A stretch of 64,000 nt of DNA from Amycolatopsis pretoriensis. GTDB lineage: Bacteria > Actinomycetota > Actinomycetes > Mycobacteriales > Pseudonocardiaceae. Both the position numbers and the translations under genes were made by a program. The notes beneath the pieces are model-generated. The model was not told the origin of the DNA and searched no databases. It was given only the letters and a program-made list of their open reading frames with translations. The stretch covers positions 930,001 to 994,000 of the forward strand of contig NZ_FNUJ01000002.1 in NCBI RefSeq assembly GCF_900107925.1. The letters run 5' to 3'. This document shows, in pieces, positions 1 to 9,374 of this stretch (positions are counted from its first letter, which is position 1; each line of letters opens with the position of its first letter).

Positions 1-1277
1 TTGCCGAATCGCTGTCGCACAGGGTTCTCGCGGTCGAACTTTCGTCGCGTGGCGGCGGTCGTGAACCTGTTCTTCTCGACGTCGTACTGCCCACGCACGC
101 GCTCGTAGTACCAGCGAGTCTGCTCGACGTCGACTCCGAGAGAGGGCACCCAGGTGGTGCGGGACCACCGCTCCAACCCGACATGGAAGCGGCTGTTGCC
201 CTCGAAGTCGGCTGGGGTGACAGCGTTCTGCGAGTTTGCGTAGCGGGAAATCTCCGGGACCATGCTGTCAAGCCGGTCATCGGGGATCAAGGTTATCTTC
301 GCGGGCACCATGACCTGGGCCAGGTCGATCCCCTTGCGCGCAGCGTGGTGCAGCGAGGCGGTGGTCTGCCCGCCGTTGACGATCTGCAGCTCGGTCAGGG
401 TGCGCAGCACCAGTCCGCCCGACGTCTGCTCGAGGTCCGCTGCCCGAGCGGTGGCGGAGACGCCGTTGTTGTAGGCCAGGAATCGGCCGGGCTGCTCCTT
501 GAGCGTCTCCGCGATTCCCTTGTTGACCTTTCCCCTGGCTTGGAGATAGGCGCGCACGTTGCGCTGGAGCAGCCGGCTGTGGTGCTCGTCGTACAGATCG
601 GCGAGCAGCTTCCCCGGCAGCATTGCCATCAAGCAGCGGTAACCATCGGCCTGCTCAGGTGACTCCAAGCAATGCACTTCGTACCCCATCTCCGCGACGT
701 CGATGAGAATGTCCTCCTGGTGGGCGCCGGAGCTGATCAGCTTTTGGAGACGGTTGACGTCCCACACGTTCACGAGGGTCGGGAGACCAGCAACGGTGGC
801 CTCTTCCGCTCGACGCAACCCGCTTTTCCCGTCGGTGAAGACCAGAATCTTGATCATCTGCAACTGGGGCCAGGCACCGTGGATGTGCTCGACCATGTCG
901 TAAGGCGGGCTCGACCGCTCAAGCTGCTCGTGCAGTCCGCTGCGACAGAACTCCACGAACGCGCCGGCGCGGCGGACCAACTGGGTTAGCCGCTCGCGCT
1001 TCAGGGGCTCGGCGTCCAAGCCGTAATCAACGGTGACGAGGTGCAGGATCGTGCCGTCTCCTGTGATGTCATACCCCGCGACCTCGATGCGACGGCTCTG
1101 CCAGGGCATGAACAAGTAGCAGGTGTCCAGATCGTCTAGCGCCCCGTCGTCGATCAGGTGCTCACCGATCAGGGTCACGAAGGCGTCCCGTGCCATTAGC
1201 TCCGGCTCCGCCTGGACCCGGTCCTCCACCCTGCGCCGCAGCTCCGCTACGAAGGTGGCGAGTTCGCCGTCCGTCAC
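1..1277 (-). CDS. AIPR family protein, 3' end outside window
   Basis: About 425 codons read leftward from a GTG whose GTGA overlaps the stop of the upstream fusion gene, so the two are translationally coupled; the gene runs off the left edge. The family signature is clear in the second half: LLQRNVRAYLQ, then a lysine- and arginine-rich stretch, then FLAYNNGVSATA, LQIVNGGQTTASL and ISRYANSQNAV. These match the AIPR (abortive infection phage resistance) family first named from lactococcal abortive infection proteins, many of which accompany restriction or DISARM-like genes. The biochemical activity of AIPR proteins is poorly known; a role as effector or nuclease partner of the operon is inference. 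It is the last visible gene of a five-gene operon. Confidence 0.85.
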   Translation of the reverse strand, partial: MTDGELATFVAELRRRVEDRVQAEPELMARDAFVTLIGEHLIDDGALDDLDTCYLFMPWQSRRIEVAGYDITGDGTILHLVTVDYGLDAEPLKRERLTQLVRRAGAFVEFCRSGLHEQLERSSPPYDMVEHIHGAWPQLQMIKILVFTDGKSGLRRAEEATVAGLPTLVNVWDVNRLQKLISSGAHQEDILIDVAEMGYEVHCLESPEQADGYRCLMAMLPGKLLADLYDEHHSRLLQRNVRAYLQARGKVNKGIAETLKEQPGRFLAYNNGVSATARAADLEQTSGGLVLRTLTELQIVNGGQTTASLHHAARKGIDLAQVMVPAKITLIPDDRLDSMVPEISRYANSQNAVTPADFEGNSRFHVGLERWSRTTWVPSLGVDVEQTRWYYERVRGQYDVEKNRFTTAATRRKFDRENPVRQRFG

Positions 1278-4200
1278 GTCGTCCCCCTGGTTCGGTGCTG
1301 TTCGATTACAAGCTCTGACTTGCCGCGTGCTATGCGCGCGAGAGCAGTAAGCCTCGGCCGCAGCGGTGCCGGCACCACGACCGCGGATCCGGGGTGATCT
1401 TCACCCCAGGCGGAGCGCTGTGCGAACGGTACCTCGACGAGGACCCTGGCCAGTGCGGTGCTCTCCGCCATGTCCAAGCCGTCGAGTCCGAGCCACCCAC
1501 CGCGCGAGAGGTACCGGCCGTCACATCGCACGTAGAAACCCTGCGAGGCCCGCCAGTCGACCGGGTCGCCGACCGAGTCCGCCTCTCCGGCACGTAGGAG
1601 GTCCGGGTGGGGTAGGACGCGAGGACTGGCGACCACCGAGAAGCCTTCGCCAGTTACCCGCTCTTCCCCGAGGTGCTGCCCGGCCGGGTTACCCCACAGG
1701 AACGGGTCTTTCGCAGTCACCACGCATCCGTTGACGTCGAGGCGGGTACTGCGCTCCAACAACTCTCCGAACACCACGCCCAGGTCGCGGATGCACCGGT
1801 TGACGATCGTTCCGAGGTGTGCGCCCGCGACTTGCGGACGGGGGATGCGGAGCAACACCACCGACCAGCGGTCCACCTCATCCTTGGCCAGCAGTCCTGC
1901 GGGAAGCCTCCGGAAGGTGCGATGCAGCCACCAAGTGTCGGTGTCCACGGCGGAGGTGAGCACGAGGCAAGCCGGGGACGCATGCGACTCCCAGGTGGTG
2001 ATCTCACCGTACAGGGAAGCGGCGATGCCGAGGGCCACCGATCCGCGGGACACCGCGTGTCCCTCGGACAGCGTCGAGAGCAACGAATACCCGGCGAAGG
2101 TTGCACCGTCGTGGACCAGCGAAAGTCTGCAGCTCGTGCCAGAGCCCGCGCTCCTGATGCGGACGTGGCGGGCGCCGGACCGCAACGCGCGGTCCACTAG
2201 GGCGATCAGCAGAGTTCCCACGGCACTGTCGCCGTCTGCAGCGCCGAGTAGCTCCACGAGTCCCGATCCCGTGGCGATCTCAGTGCTGGTCGGGCGCTTC
2301 TCACGCTCCATTGTGCGCATGCCGTTCGACCGACGGGTCGGACGCTTCGGTGAGGGCATAGGTACGGGATTTGCACCGCCGGCCACCAGACCTACGTCCG
2401 CGAGTTTGCCGCGCAGGTGGTCCTTCGCCTTGCTTTCGATCTGCCGAGCTCGTTCGCGGGTGAAAGAGAAGTGTTCGCCGATCTTATCCAGTGTGAGTTC
2501 GTCACCACCGTCGAAGCCGAACCGCAATCTGAGCACTTCGGCCTCGCGCTCCTTCAGTAGTGACAGAGCTTCCCGCACGAGTTCGGCGCCGAGTTCGCGG
2601 TCTACCACGTAGTCGGGGTTCGAGTGGTCTTCGAGCGGAGCGGGGATCAGCTCCGCGAACGAGATCTCGCCATCTATGCCCAAGGGTGCGTCCAGGCTGA
2701 TCACACCCAAGGACAACCGTAGGCAGTCCACCACCTTCTCCCGAGACAACCCGGTGCGTTTGGCGATCTCCGCGACTGAAGCATCTTCCTGCTGGAGGAG
2801 CAGTCTGTTCCGGACGGTGCGAACCTTGCGGACTTCTTCGTACTTGTGGACCGGCAGCCGGATCATTGCGCCTTCGTCGGGAACTGCCCGGCCAATGTGC
2901 TGGTTGATCCAGTTCACCGCGTAGGTGGAGAACTTCAGCCCTCGCGAGCCGTCCCACTTTTCGATCGCCCGCATCAGACCCAACAGCCCGTGCTGGTACA
3001 GGTCCTCGTAGTCAAGACCGGCACCCAGGTGCTTCGCGATGTAGGAGCCCACGAGGCCGGTGTTGTGCAACACCATGGCGTCGAACGCCTTCGCCCGCTC
3101 ATCAGCGCTGGGCAGCGTTGAGCGAAAACCCTTGGGCAGTTCCTCCGCAAGATTTTCACCGGTAGGCCGCATCAGCTGCGCCAGCCCGACCTCCTCCTCC
3201 GCCGTCAGCAGGCGTTTGGCGCGGTCCTCGCTACGCATTGGAGCAGCGAGCACGGCGCGGGCCCTGTCGACGGCTGATCGGCTGGGCGGGGGCAGCTGTT
3301 CTGCCATGGAAGGAGAAGCAGCGAGGTGCCGGGTGGACACCACCTCCACCCACTCGTCGCCGACTGCTTTACGCGTGCGGTCGTCCACCAAGGCGGACGG
3401 GAGCCCGCTCAAAGCAGTGGGTCGTCCCACACCGGAGTAGGAGAGAAACAACTCCGAGCGCGTCGTCGGGCCGAGCACCCGCAGCGCGTTCTCGAACCGG
3501 AACCGGTCCTCCACCTGGTCGAGTCCCGCCAGCACGACGTGGTCGAACCGCATACCCATGGCGCTGACCCAGGTCAGAACCTTGACTCCCGGGTCGGATG
3601 CGGTAACCGCGGCGTGCCGCGGGACCCTTGCACCGGACAGGTGCCACTGAGTCGTACCGTCGAACAGGTCGCCGATCCCATCCTTGAAGACTTGGACCAA
3701 TTCGCGGGTCGGCAGCAGCACGCCGATTCGCCGGTCGCGGTGCGCCGTCGCGTGCTCTACAACAAACCGTATCTCCTCGTCAACGTCCTCGTGGTCCACC
3801 AACACTGGCCGCGGACCTTCACGGCGAGAGACGTCTTTGAGCAAAGATCCATCGCCGAGGCGCTCTAGCAACTGGTCGATCTGCGCGGTGCCGCCATCGA
3901 CGTCGTGCGAGGTCGTGGCGGCAGCCGCGCCAAGGAGAGCGGTGAGGTCGTCCAATGTCGTACCGGAGTCGCCGACCGTCTGCACGGGGTCGACGAATAC
4001 CGTCGCCTCGATGCTCAGTAGCCGGAGCACCGTGTAGAAGTCGGGTGGCAGCTGCTGCCCTTGGACGACGATGACATGTCGCCGGTCCAGCGGCCGGACG
4101 TAACGGGCTCGGAGGTGCCGCTTGAATTCCCAGAAGTCGACGTCGTAATCGTCCGTCTCCGGTTGCCGCACTCGCAACACCGTGCGCCACATGTCTGCGA

Positions 4201-4429
4201 AGTAGGAGTGGTAGGTCATCACCGTGTCTCCACGGCTCTCGAACGGCATCATCGTGCGGATGCGGCTCGTCAGCACGCTTGACCGGGTGATGACGTGTAT
4301 TTCCTTGCCGCTCCCCCGCAAGCGGCGGTAGGTCGTGACCGCCTGGTCCGCTTGATCGACTGCGGGCGCGGCGGCCACCACGGTGTGACACGGTGCTTCG
4401 TGAAGCGGGGCGCGTAACGCAGCACTCAC
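1274..4429 (-). CDS. Helicase-like / sigma-70 / GHKL ATPase-like fusion protein
   Basis: 1051 residues with three regions. Residues 1-370 follow the fold order of UvrD/DUF2075 helicases (HVITRSSVLTSRIRTM; TYHSYFADMWR; VLTWVSAMGMRFDHVVLAGLD), but no GxGK(T/S) loop is present, and the usual DEAQD position reads VQGQQLP, so it looks inactive. Residues about 405-675 are a sigma-70 core: region 2 (LDYEDLYQHGLLGLMRAIEK, then GLKFSTYAVNWINQHI), region 3, and region 4 with a C-terminal HTH (LTLDKIGEHFSFTRERARQIE). Residues about 705-1051 look like a GHKL/HSP90-type protein (ALVDRALRSGA, VHDGATF, GFYVRCDGRYLSRGGWLGL), but the N-box Asn is replaced. The 5' end overlaps drmB by ATGA and the 3' end overlaps the AIPR start. 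Role unknown; it could redirect RNA polymerase or dock the defence complex to it. There is no sign of a frameshift, so the fusion looks genuine. Confidence 0.85.
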   Translation of the reverse strand: MSAALRAPLHEAPCHTVVAAAPAVDQADQAVTTYRRLRGSGKEIHVITRSSVLTSRIRTMMPFESRGDTVMTYHSYFADMWRTVLRVRQPETDDYDVDFWEFKRHLRARYVRPLDRRHVIVVQGQQLPPDFYTVLRLLSIEATVFVDPVQTVGDSGTTLDDLTALLGAAAATTSHDVDGGTAQIDQLLERLGDGSLLKDVSRREGPRPVLVDHEDVDEEIRFVVEHATAHRDRRIGVLLPTRELVQVFKDGIGDLFDGTTQWHLSGARVPRHAAVTASDPGVKVLTWVSAMGMRFDHVVLAGLDQVEDRFRFENALRVLGPTTRSELFLSYSGVGRPTALSGLPSALVDDRTRKAVGDEWVEVVSTRHLAASPSMAEQLPPPSRSAVDRARAVLAAPMRSEDRAKRLLTAEEEVGLAQLMRPTGENLAEELPKGFRSTLPSADERAKAFDAMVLHNTGLVGSYIAKHLGAGLDYEDLYQHGLLGLMRAIEKWDGSRGLKFSTYAVNWINQHIGRAVPDEGAMIRLPVHKYEEVRKVRTVRNRLLLQQEDASVAEIAKRTGLSREKVVDCLRLSLGVISLDAPLGIDGEISFAELIPAPLEDHSNPDYVVDRELGAELVREALSLLKEREAEVLRLRFGFDGGDELTLDKIGEHFSFTRERARQIESKAKDHLRGKLADVGLVAGGANPVPMPSPKRPTRRSNGMRTMEREKRPTSTEIATGSGLVELLGAADGDSAVGTLLIALVDRALRSGARHVRIRSAGSGTSCRLSLVHDGATFAGYSLLSTLSEGHAVSRGSVALGIAASLYGEITTWESHASPACLVLTSAVDTDTWWLHRTFRRLPAGLLAKDEVDRWSVVLLRIPRPQVAGAHLGTIVNRCIRDLGVVFGELLERSTRLDVNGCVVTAKDPFLWGNPAGQHLGEERVTGEGFSVVASPRVLPHPDLLRAGEADSVGDPVDWRASQGFYVRCDGRYLSRGGWLGLDGLDMAESTALARVLVEVPFAQRSAWGEDHPGSAVVVPAPLRPRLTALARIARGKSELVIEQHRTRGTT

Positions 4430-6207
4430 AGCGCGCTCCCCGGTGCACCGTCAACCATCGCAGCCAGATCCTTAAAGAACCCGACCTCCGGGTCAATCAG
4501 GAGACGCCTGTCCAGCAGCCTGTTCATCACCTCGCAGCTCGTCTCCGGGGTCAACGAGCACGCGTGGCACGCCGCCAGGGATAGCCCGTCCGGCCCCTGC
4601 CCGGGATGGTCAGCGCACACGGGGTCGAACGAGCACCACTGGGCCGAGGTGATCGACATGTCGAGGAGCCGGCCCAGCCGGGGGAACTCACCCATCCTGA
4701 CGAGGCCGCCGAGAGTGCCCTCCGAGTCACCAGCTGCGGTGTAAATCAGTACGCCAGCCATAGCGGGGCCTTTGCCGCTCTTCGTCACGTATAGGCGCTC
4801 GCGCAACGCGGAAGTCGAGTAGCCAGCTTCGAAGGCGGTGTTGCGCAGAAGCAGGTGCGCGAAGGTATGCAGGAGCACCAAACGCGGTGTCGGCGCGGGG
4901 AGCCACTTGGCACCCTTGTTTTTGCGCCGCTCCACCAGCTTCCGGCAGCGGTCGACCACTGCGCCCGACCGTTCCCAGTGAACGAGTGCTTCTTCGTCGA
5001 ACCTGATGAAGAAGCCCTCCCCGAAAACCTCGATCGCCGGCAGGAAGTCGCCGTCGACGCTCAAGTTCGACGGCACCTTTTCCAGCATCGTGTGGCGCTC
5101 GAAGTGCGTCAGCACCCGAACTTCGCGCAGGCGATCGACCAGTACGACGTCTGCAATCAGTTTCCGCCAGCCGCTCGCCGTCCCTCCGGTAGCGCCCAGC
5201 GGTCCGTCGGCTCGGCGCGAGATGAAGCGATCCCGGTAGTCGTGTTCCGCTTGGGGGTTGATCAGGGCCGCCCACTCGTCCGGACGGATGTTCTCCGGGC
5301 CACCGTCGACGGGAGCGCGCGGATCGCCCGCTTCACGAGCCAGTGTCGCCTCAACCTCGGTGACGGAGAGCCCGTATTGGTCAGCCGCTACCTCGATCAT
5401 CTGTTTGGCCAGCTTGTAGCCAGGTTGGCTGACCAGGAACTTGAACTCGTCGCTCCTTTTTAGTGCCGCCAATGGGTCGCTGATCGTGCTCCACGCAGAC
5501 TCCGGCGGAATATCGATTGCACTCTCCACTGTTGGGAAGTACACGCTCGACGCCCCACGCTGCATCGCAACCATTTGCTCGGAGCAGGCCGAGGCGTCCC
5601 TCGGGTCCTGCCACGGCTGCCTGCCAGAGCATTTTCCGCCAATCTGCCTCAGTCCGATTCTGGTGGTCAATCCGTCCAAGGACCTCTCACCGTCGCACGT
5701 TCCGCAGCGCACAACGAGCGAGTTGAGGCCACCACCGACGCCGGTCTTATTCAGGAATTTCAGGTCCGGCCGTTGGCACTGGTTCTGATTCCGATTCCGG
5801 CGAATTTCGGAGTGGGCCCAGCGGGCCCAGTCCACGTCCGACAGGTGCCCGTTGGCGCACACCGCAACAAACCGCATTGGGACGAGCTGCTTGCGACCGG
5901 GGCAGTGTTCGCAGGACGGGGCGGTGTTGGCGACCTCTTTCCTGTACGACCACCGGCTCATGCGCCGACAGCCTGGGCAGAACAGCCACTGGGGGAAGCG
6001 GTAGTAGGGGATGGGCCAGCGGGGTGACGGCGCCGCGAGCGAATCCACCTTCAGGTAGGCGGCCAGGCGCGGGAAATCGATGGGCACGTGCGGGCCGCGC
6101 CACTTCCCTGCATCCTCGACCACGAACGACTCGCCGACAAGGTCGATGATCGCTCCAGGGCCGAAAGGGCTAATGATCTGCGAACGCCGAACCTTGCGGA
6201 CCGTCAC
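4426..6207 (-). CDS. drmB: DrmB-like protein (DUF1998)
   Basis: 593 residues. The N-terminus RRSQIISPFGPGAIIDLVG is the DrmB hallmark. A cysteine cluster follows (FCPGCRRM and the CEHCPGRKQ/CANGHLSDVDW region), typical of zinc binding. The C-terminal third is the DUF1998 region: LLHTFAHLLLRN, GVLIYTAAGDSEGTLGGL, then paired cysteines in CSFDPVC and CHACSLTPETSC. In DISARM, DrmB works with the DrmA helicase to recognise and block incoming phage DNA. Start and stop overlap both neighbours by ATGA, so this is one translational unit with drmA upstream and the sigma fusion downstream. Length and motifs look intact. Assignment to the family is firm; assignment to classical DISARM is weaker because no DISARM methyltransferase is visible. 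Confidence 0.9.
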   Translation of the reverse strand: MTVRKVRRSQIISPFGPGAIIDLVGESFVVEDAGKWRGPHVPIDFPRLAAYLKVDSLAAPSPRWPIPYYRFPQWLFCPGCRRMSRWSYRKEVANTAPSCEHCPGRKQLVPMRFVAVCANGHLSDVDWARWAHSEIRRNRNQNQCQRPDLKFLNKTGVGGGLNSLVVRCGTCDGERSLDGLTTRIGLRQIGGKCSGRQPWQDPRDASACSEQMVAMQRGASSVYFPTVESAIDIPPESAWSTISDPLAALKRSDEFKFLVSQPGYKLAKQMIEVAADQYGLSVTEVEATLAREAGDPRAPVDGGPENIRPDEWAALINPQAEHDYRDRFISRRADGPLGATGGTASGWRKLIADVVLVDRLREVRVLTHFERHTMLEKVPSNLSVDGDFLPAIEVFGEGFFIRFDEEALVHWERSGAVVDRCRKLVERRKNKGAKWLPAPTPRLVLLHTFAHLLLRNTAFEAGYSTSALRERLYVTKSGKGPAMAGVLIYTAAGDSEGTLGGLVRMGEFPRLGRLLDMSITSAQWCSFDPVCADHPGQGPDGLSLAACHACSLTPETSCEVMNRLLDRRLLIDPEVGFFKDLAAMVDGAPGSAL

Positions 6208-9200
6208 TTCCTAGACCCCTTCACCTCGACTTGGACCTCCACGTCGACACTGCGCATCGAGTCGAGCGTGGCCCAGCCGTCGCCTCGTTCGGTAAACCGC
6301 TTGAGCAACCTCGGGCGCTCTCGGCCGCCCTGGCTGTAGCGCAGACCACCGGCAGGCTCCGCATCCACCGCGCGCTTTACCCACGTCTCGACGAGGTCGC
6401 TGAGGTGGGTCTTGACCCGCTTCAGTTCGGTCGCGTCAGCTCGTTTGACTCGGCCGAGGAACCTCTCGACCAGCATGGCGAAGCGTTCGTCGCTGGGGTC
6501 GAACGACGCGGCATCCGGATCACTCGCGAGACCAAGCGCGTGGCGCACCAGCACGACCAAGTCTGCGTGAAGGGCGCGCAGGCGCGCCGGTACCGAGAAC
6601 GGAGTCACCGAACTCGGCTCCACTGAGCGGTAAAGGCTCGCGTGATAGGGAGTGAACGACTCGTAGTGCGACCGGTCTCGCGGCTTGGACGGTGAGTACA
6701 CCGTTACGACGATGCCGGGGCGGTCTGCGCTCCGGCCCACGCGGCTGGTGGCCTGGATGTATTCGGCGGTCGTCTTCGGCTGTCCAACGACGGTCATGAC
6801 GCCGAGACGGCCGACGTCGACGCCCACGGAGATCATATTGGTGCTGGCAAGGAAGGCGACACCATCCGGATCGTCGTGCGGTTTCTTGAGCCGGTCCAGG
6901 CGTTGTGGGATCTGAGCTGACGCCACGTTGCTGGTCAGCTCGACCACGTTGTCGTCGTCGAGGTGCCGCACGTGATCCTCGGCCTGGGCGATTACCTTCA
7001 AACGCGACGGAATGTCGTCAGAGGCGAGGTTGATCGTCTTGCCCAGCTCGCGGAGGCTGTTGTGGTAGACGACGAGAGTCGAGTATGCATCCTTGGCCGC
7101 GGGCGTCAGTTCGACTTCGAGCGGTGCCTGCAACTGCGCTGCAGCCACGTGGATGAGCGCGGTAAGCGGCGTGTGCCCCTGGGGCATAACCCCCATGTAG
7201 GCACGGCCTGGTCGATCGCGGTCTGTGCTCACGAAGTACGAGTCGGCCGCGTCGACACCCGCCGGCGGGAACAGCGCAACAGGCCGCCCGAAGACACCCC
7301 TGGTCTGCTCATCGGCCCGGCGAATGGTAGCTGTGGCGGCGACAATCTTGGGCTTGTTACCGCGATGCTCCATCAGCACGTCGAAAGCCGCTTCGTAGAG
7401 GCCGACTATAGTCCCGAGCGGACCGGAGATGAGGTGGAACTCATCTTGGATGATCAGTGACGGACCCGGGTGGGGACCCGCGCCGAAGAAGACGCCAGTG
7501 TCCTCTTTCCAGACCGTGCGGGCGAACTTGTCGACCGTGCCGACCAGCATGGTGGGCGGGTTCAGGTAGAGGTCTTCGTCCACGGACGACATGGGCAGCT
7601 CGGTGCGAAAAGGACATTTGTCGTTCACACACCGCACGCGGAAGGAGTTATTGGTCGCAGAGATGCCCCACCGTTGCTCTTCGTCCGGGCCACCGGGCAT
7701 GACCCTGGTACCACACCACGGACATGACTCGATTTGGAAGCCTTGGTCGCTCGCGCCGCCGTCACGCAGCCGTGCGAGCAGGCGGCGGGCCTCCGCGAAG
7801 CTGTTGGGGCTGTTCTCACCGCCGACCCAGAGGCCGATCGACACGGCGCGGCTGCCGAGCTGCCCCCGGTACTCGAGGTTGTCCTGGCGCACCCGCTCGC
7901 AGGCGGCGATCATGGTCGCGGCGCGCTGAAACTGCTGGCTGGTGAGCAGACGCAGGGTGTACCTGGTGATGACCGTCGTACCCGCTCCCGCGTCACCCCT
8001 GGTCAGCCGCCGGTGGAGGATGGTGAACGCGGCGAGCCCGAGGTAAGCCTCGGTCTTGCCGCCACCAGTGGGGAACCAGATCAGGTCAACCAAGTCCCGG
8101 TCTTCACCCTCTTGGACTACGCCCTTCACCGTCATCAACAGGAAACCGAGCTGGAACGGTCGCCAGGCGTAGTCGAGCGAGTCGTAGTCGACTACCGGGT
8201 CCGGTGCTTCCGAGGGAGCGTGCGGGGTGCCACCGAGATGCGGCCGGCTGTGCGCCATCTGCATGACCATCACCCGGTTGGCCAGCGCGAACGCCTTGAG
8301 TGCGTCTTGGTCCTTGCGCAGGAATTCGAGACCGCCCAGCATGCGGTCCCTGGCACTTGTGGCACGGACGCGCAATCGCTGAGCGGCGGAGTGGAGTCGC
8401 TCGTCAAGGTTCGCCAATGCGGCGTCCCAGGTCTTCGCGATCCAGTCCGAGTACCGGTCGACGAAGCCGGTCAGGGCCGCGAACACGGGTTCAGGATCGG
8501 TGGCGACCGCAGCTAGGCGGTTCAGGCGGACGGCCTCGGCCACGCCGGGGAGGCTGAAGTCGACGTCGGGCACGACGTGCATGGGAAGGAACGACGTGCC
8601 GACCCACGAGGGCTGGTCTCCGGTCGTGTCCCAGCGGGCGGCCGTCCCGTGGCCGACGGCGTACACCGGCACGTCGCGGTACTGGAGTTCGAGTTCTTCC
8701 GCCTCTTCGTCGCTGTGCGCCCGTGCCTGTGCCGGATAGCGGATGAGGGTGCCCTCCGCGGCCGAGCAGCGCAAGTCGACCTGGAAGATGCAGTCCTCCG
8801 GGTTCACCGCCCGCCGCTCCTCTTGCACCTTGCGGTTGACCAAGACGACGGTGACGATCACGCCGTCGGGGTGCCAGCGCCAGATGACCTCGACGCTGGC
8901 CGCCTCGTTCCAGACCTCCTTCCGCTGGCTCGCCCCGGAGGGTGGAGGCTCGAACCGCAGACCTTCTTCCCCCACAAGGTCCAGCGGTTCGCGTTGCCAC
9001 TCGTCGTCCGAGGTGGCCCGGTATCGCCCAGCTCCCACCTGCACCACAATGGCGGACCGCTCCGCGGTCATGAAGCTGATGCCGGCCGAACTCGGCCGAC
9101 TTTGTCCCGCCAGCGTGATGGGGTTCTCGTCGTCGTCGTCGGGTAATGCCCCGGCTTGATCGTCGACTTCCTCGGCATCATCGGCCGGGAAGCTCACATC

Positions 9201-9374
9201 GGCGGAGGGCGGGGTAAGCGATATCGGGTACAGCACGGCGGTCAGGTACCGGTGCTGCGGAGCCCGCTCGTACAGGACCTCGTCCTCGCCGTCGACCGGA
9301 CCGACCAGTTGGTCATGTAGATAGTCGATCACCCGGTCACGGTCCGGGAAGCCGGTGGTGTGCGACCTTGTCAC
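6204..9374 (-). CDS. drmA: DrmA-like SF2 helicase
   Basis: 1056 residues. Walker A is in LIWFPTGGGKTEAYLGLAAF, followed by the DEAH-like motif IIQDEFHLISGPLGT, the motif III-like AATATIRRADEQ, and the C-terminal helicase motifs ATNMISVGVDVGRLGVM and EYIQATSRVGRS. Cysteines in ESCPWCGTRV and CVNDKCPF between the lobes suggest a zinc-binding insertion. These features match DrmA, the helicase of DISARM-type phage defence. The gene overlaps the NERD-helicase gene upstream by 4 bases and drmB downstream by ATGA. All motor motifs are present, so it should be an active ATPase. It lies between another helicase and two accessory proteins, which implies a multi-subunit DNA-surveillance complex (inference). 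Confidence 0.9.
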   Translation of the reverse strand: MTRSHTTGFPDRDRVIDYLHDQLVGPVDGEDEVLYERAPQHRYLTAVLYPISLTPPSADVSFPADDAEEVDDQAGALPDDDDENPITLAGQSRPSSAGISFMTAERSAIVVQVGAGRYRATSDDEWQREPLDLVGEEGLRFEPPPSGASQRKEVWNEAASVEVIWRWHPDGVIVTVVLVNRKVQEERRAVNPEDCIFQVDLRCSAAEGTLIRYPAQARAHSDEEAEELELQYRDVPVYAVGHGTAARWDTTGDQPSWVGTSFLPMHVVPDVDFSLPGVAEAVRLNRLAAVATDPEPVFAALTGFVDRYSDWIAKTWDAALANLDERLHSAAQRLRVRATSARDRMLGGLEFLRKDQDALKAFALANRVMVMQMAHSRPHLGGTPHAPSEAPDPVVDYDSLDYAWRPFQLGFLLMTVKGVVQEGEDRDLVDLIWFPTGGGKTEAYLGLAAFTILHRRLTRGDAGAGTTVITRYTLRLLTSQQFQRAATMIAACERVRQDNLEYRGQLGSRAVSIGLWVGGENSPNSFAEARRLLARLRDGGASDQGFQIESCPWCGTRVMPGGPDEEQRWGISATNNSFRVRCVNDKCPFRTELPMSSVDEDLYLNPPTMLVGTVDKFARTVWKEDTGVFFGAGPHPGPSLIIQDEFHLISGPLGTIVGLYEAAFDVLMEHRGNKPKIVAATATIRRADEQTRGVFGRPVALFPPAGVDAADSYFVSTDRDRPGRAYMGVMPQGHTPLTALIHVAAAQLQAPLEVELTPAAKDAYSTLVVYHNSLRELGKTINLASDDIPSRLKVIAQAEDHVRHLDDDNVVELTSNVASAQIPQRLDRLKKPHDDPDGVAFLASTNMISVGVDVGRLGVMTVVGQPKTTAEYIQATSRVGRSADRPGIVVTVYSPSKPRDRSHYESFTPYHASLYRSVEPSSVTPFSVPARLRALHADLVVLVRHALGLASDPDAASFDPSDERFAMLVERFLGRVKRADATELKRVKTHLSDLVETWVKRAVDAEPAGGLRYSQGGRERPRLLKRFTERGDGWATLDSMRSVDVEVQVEVKGSRK

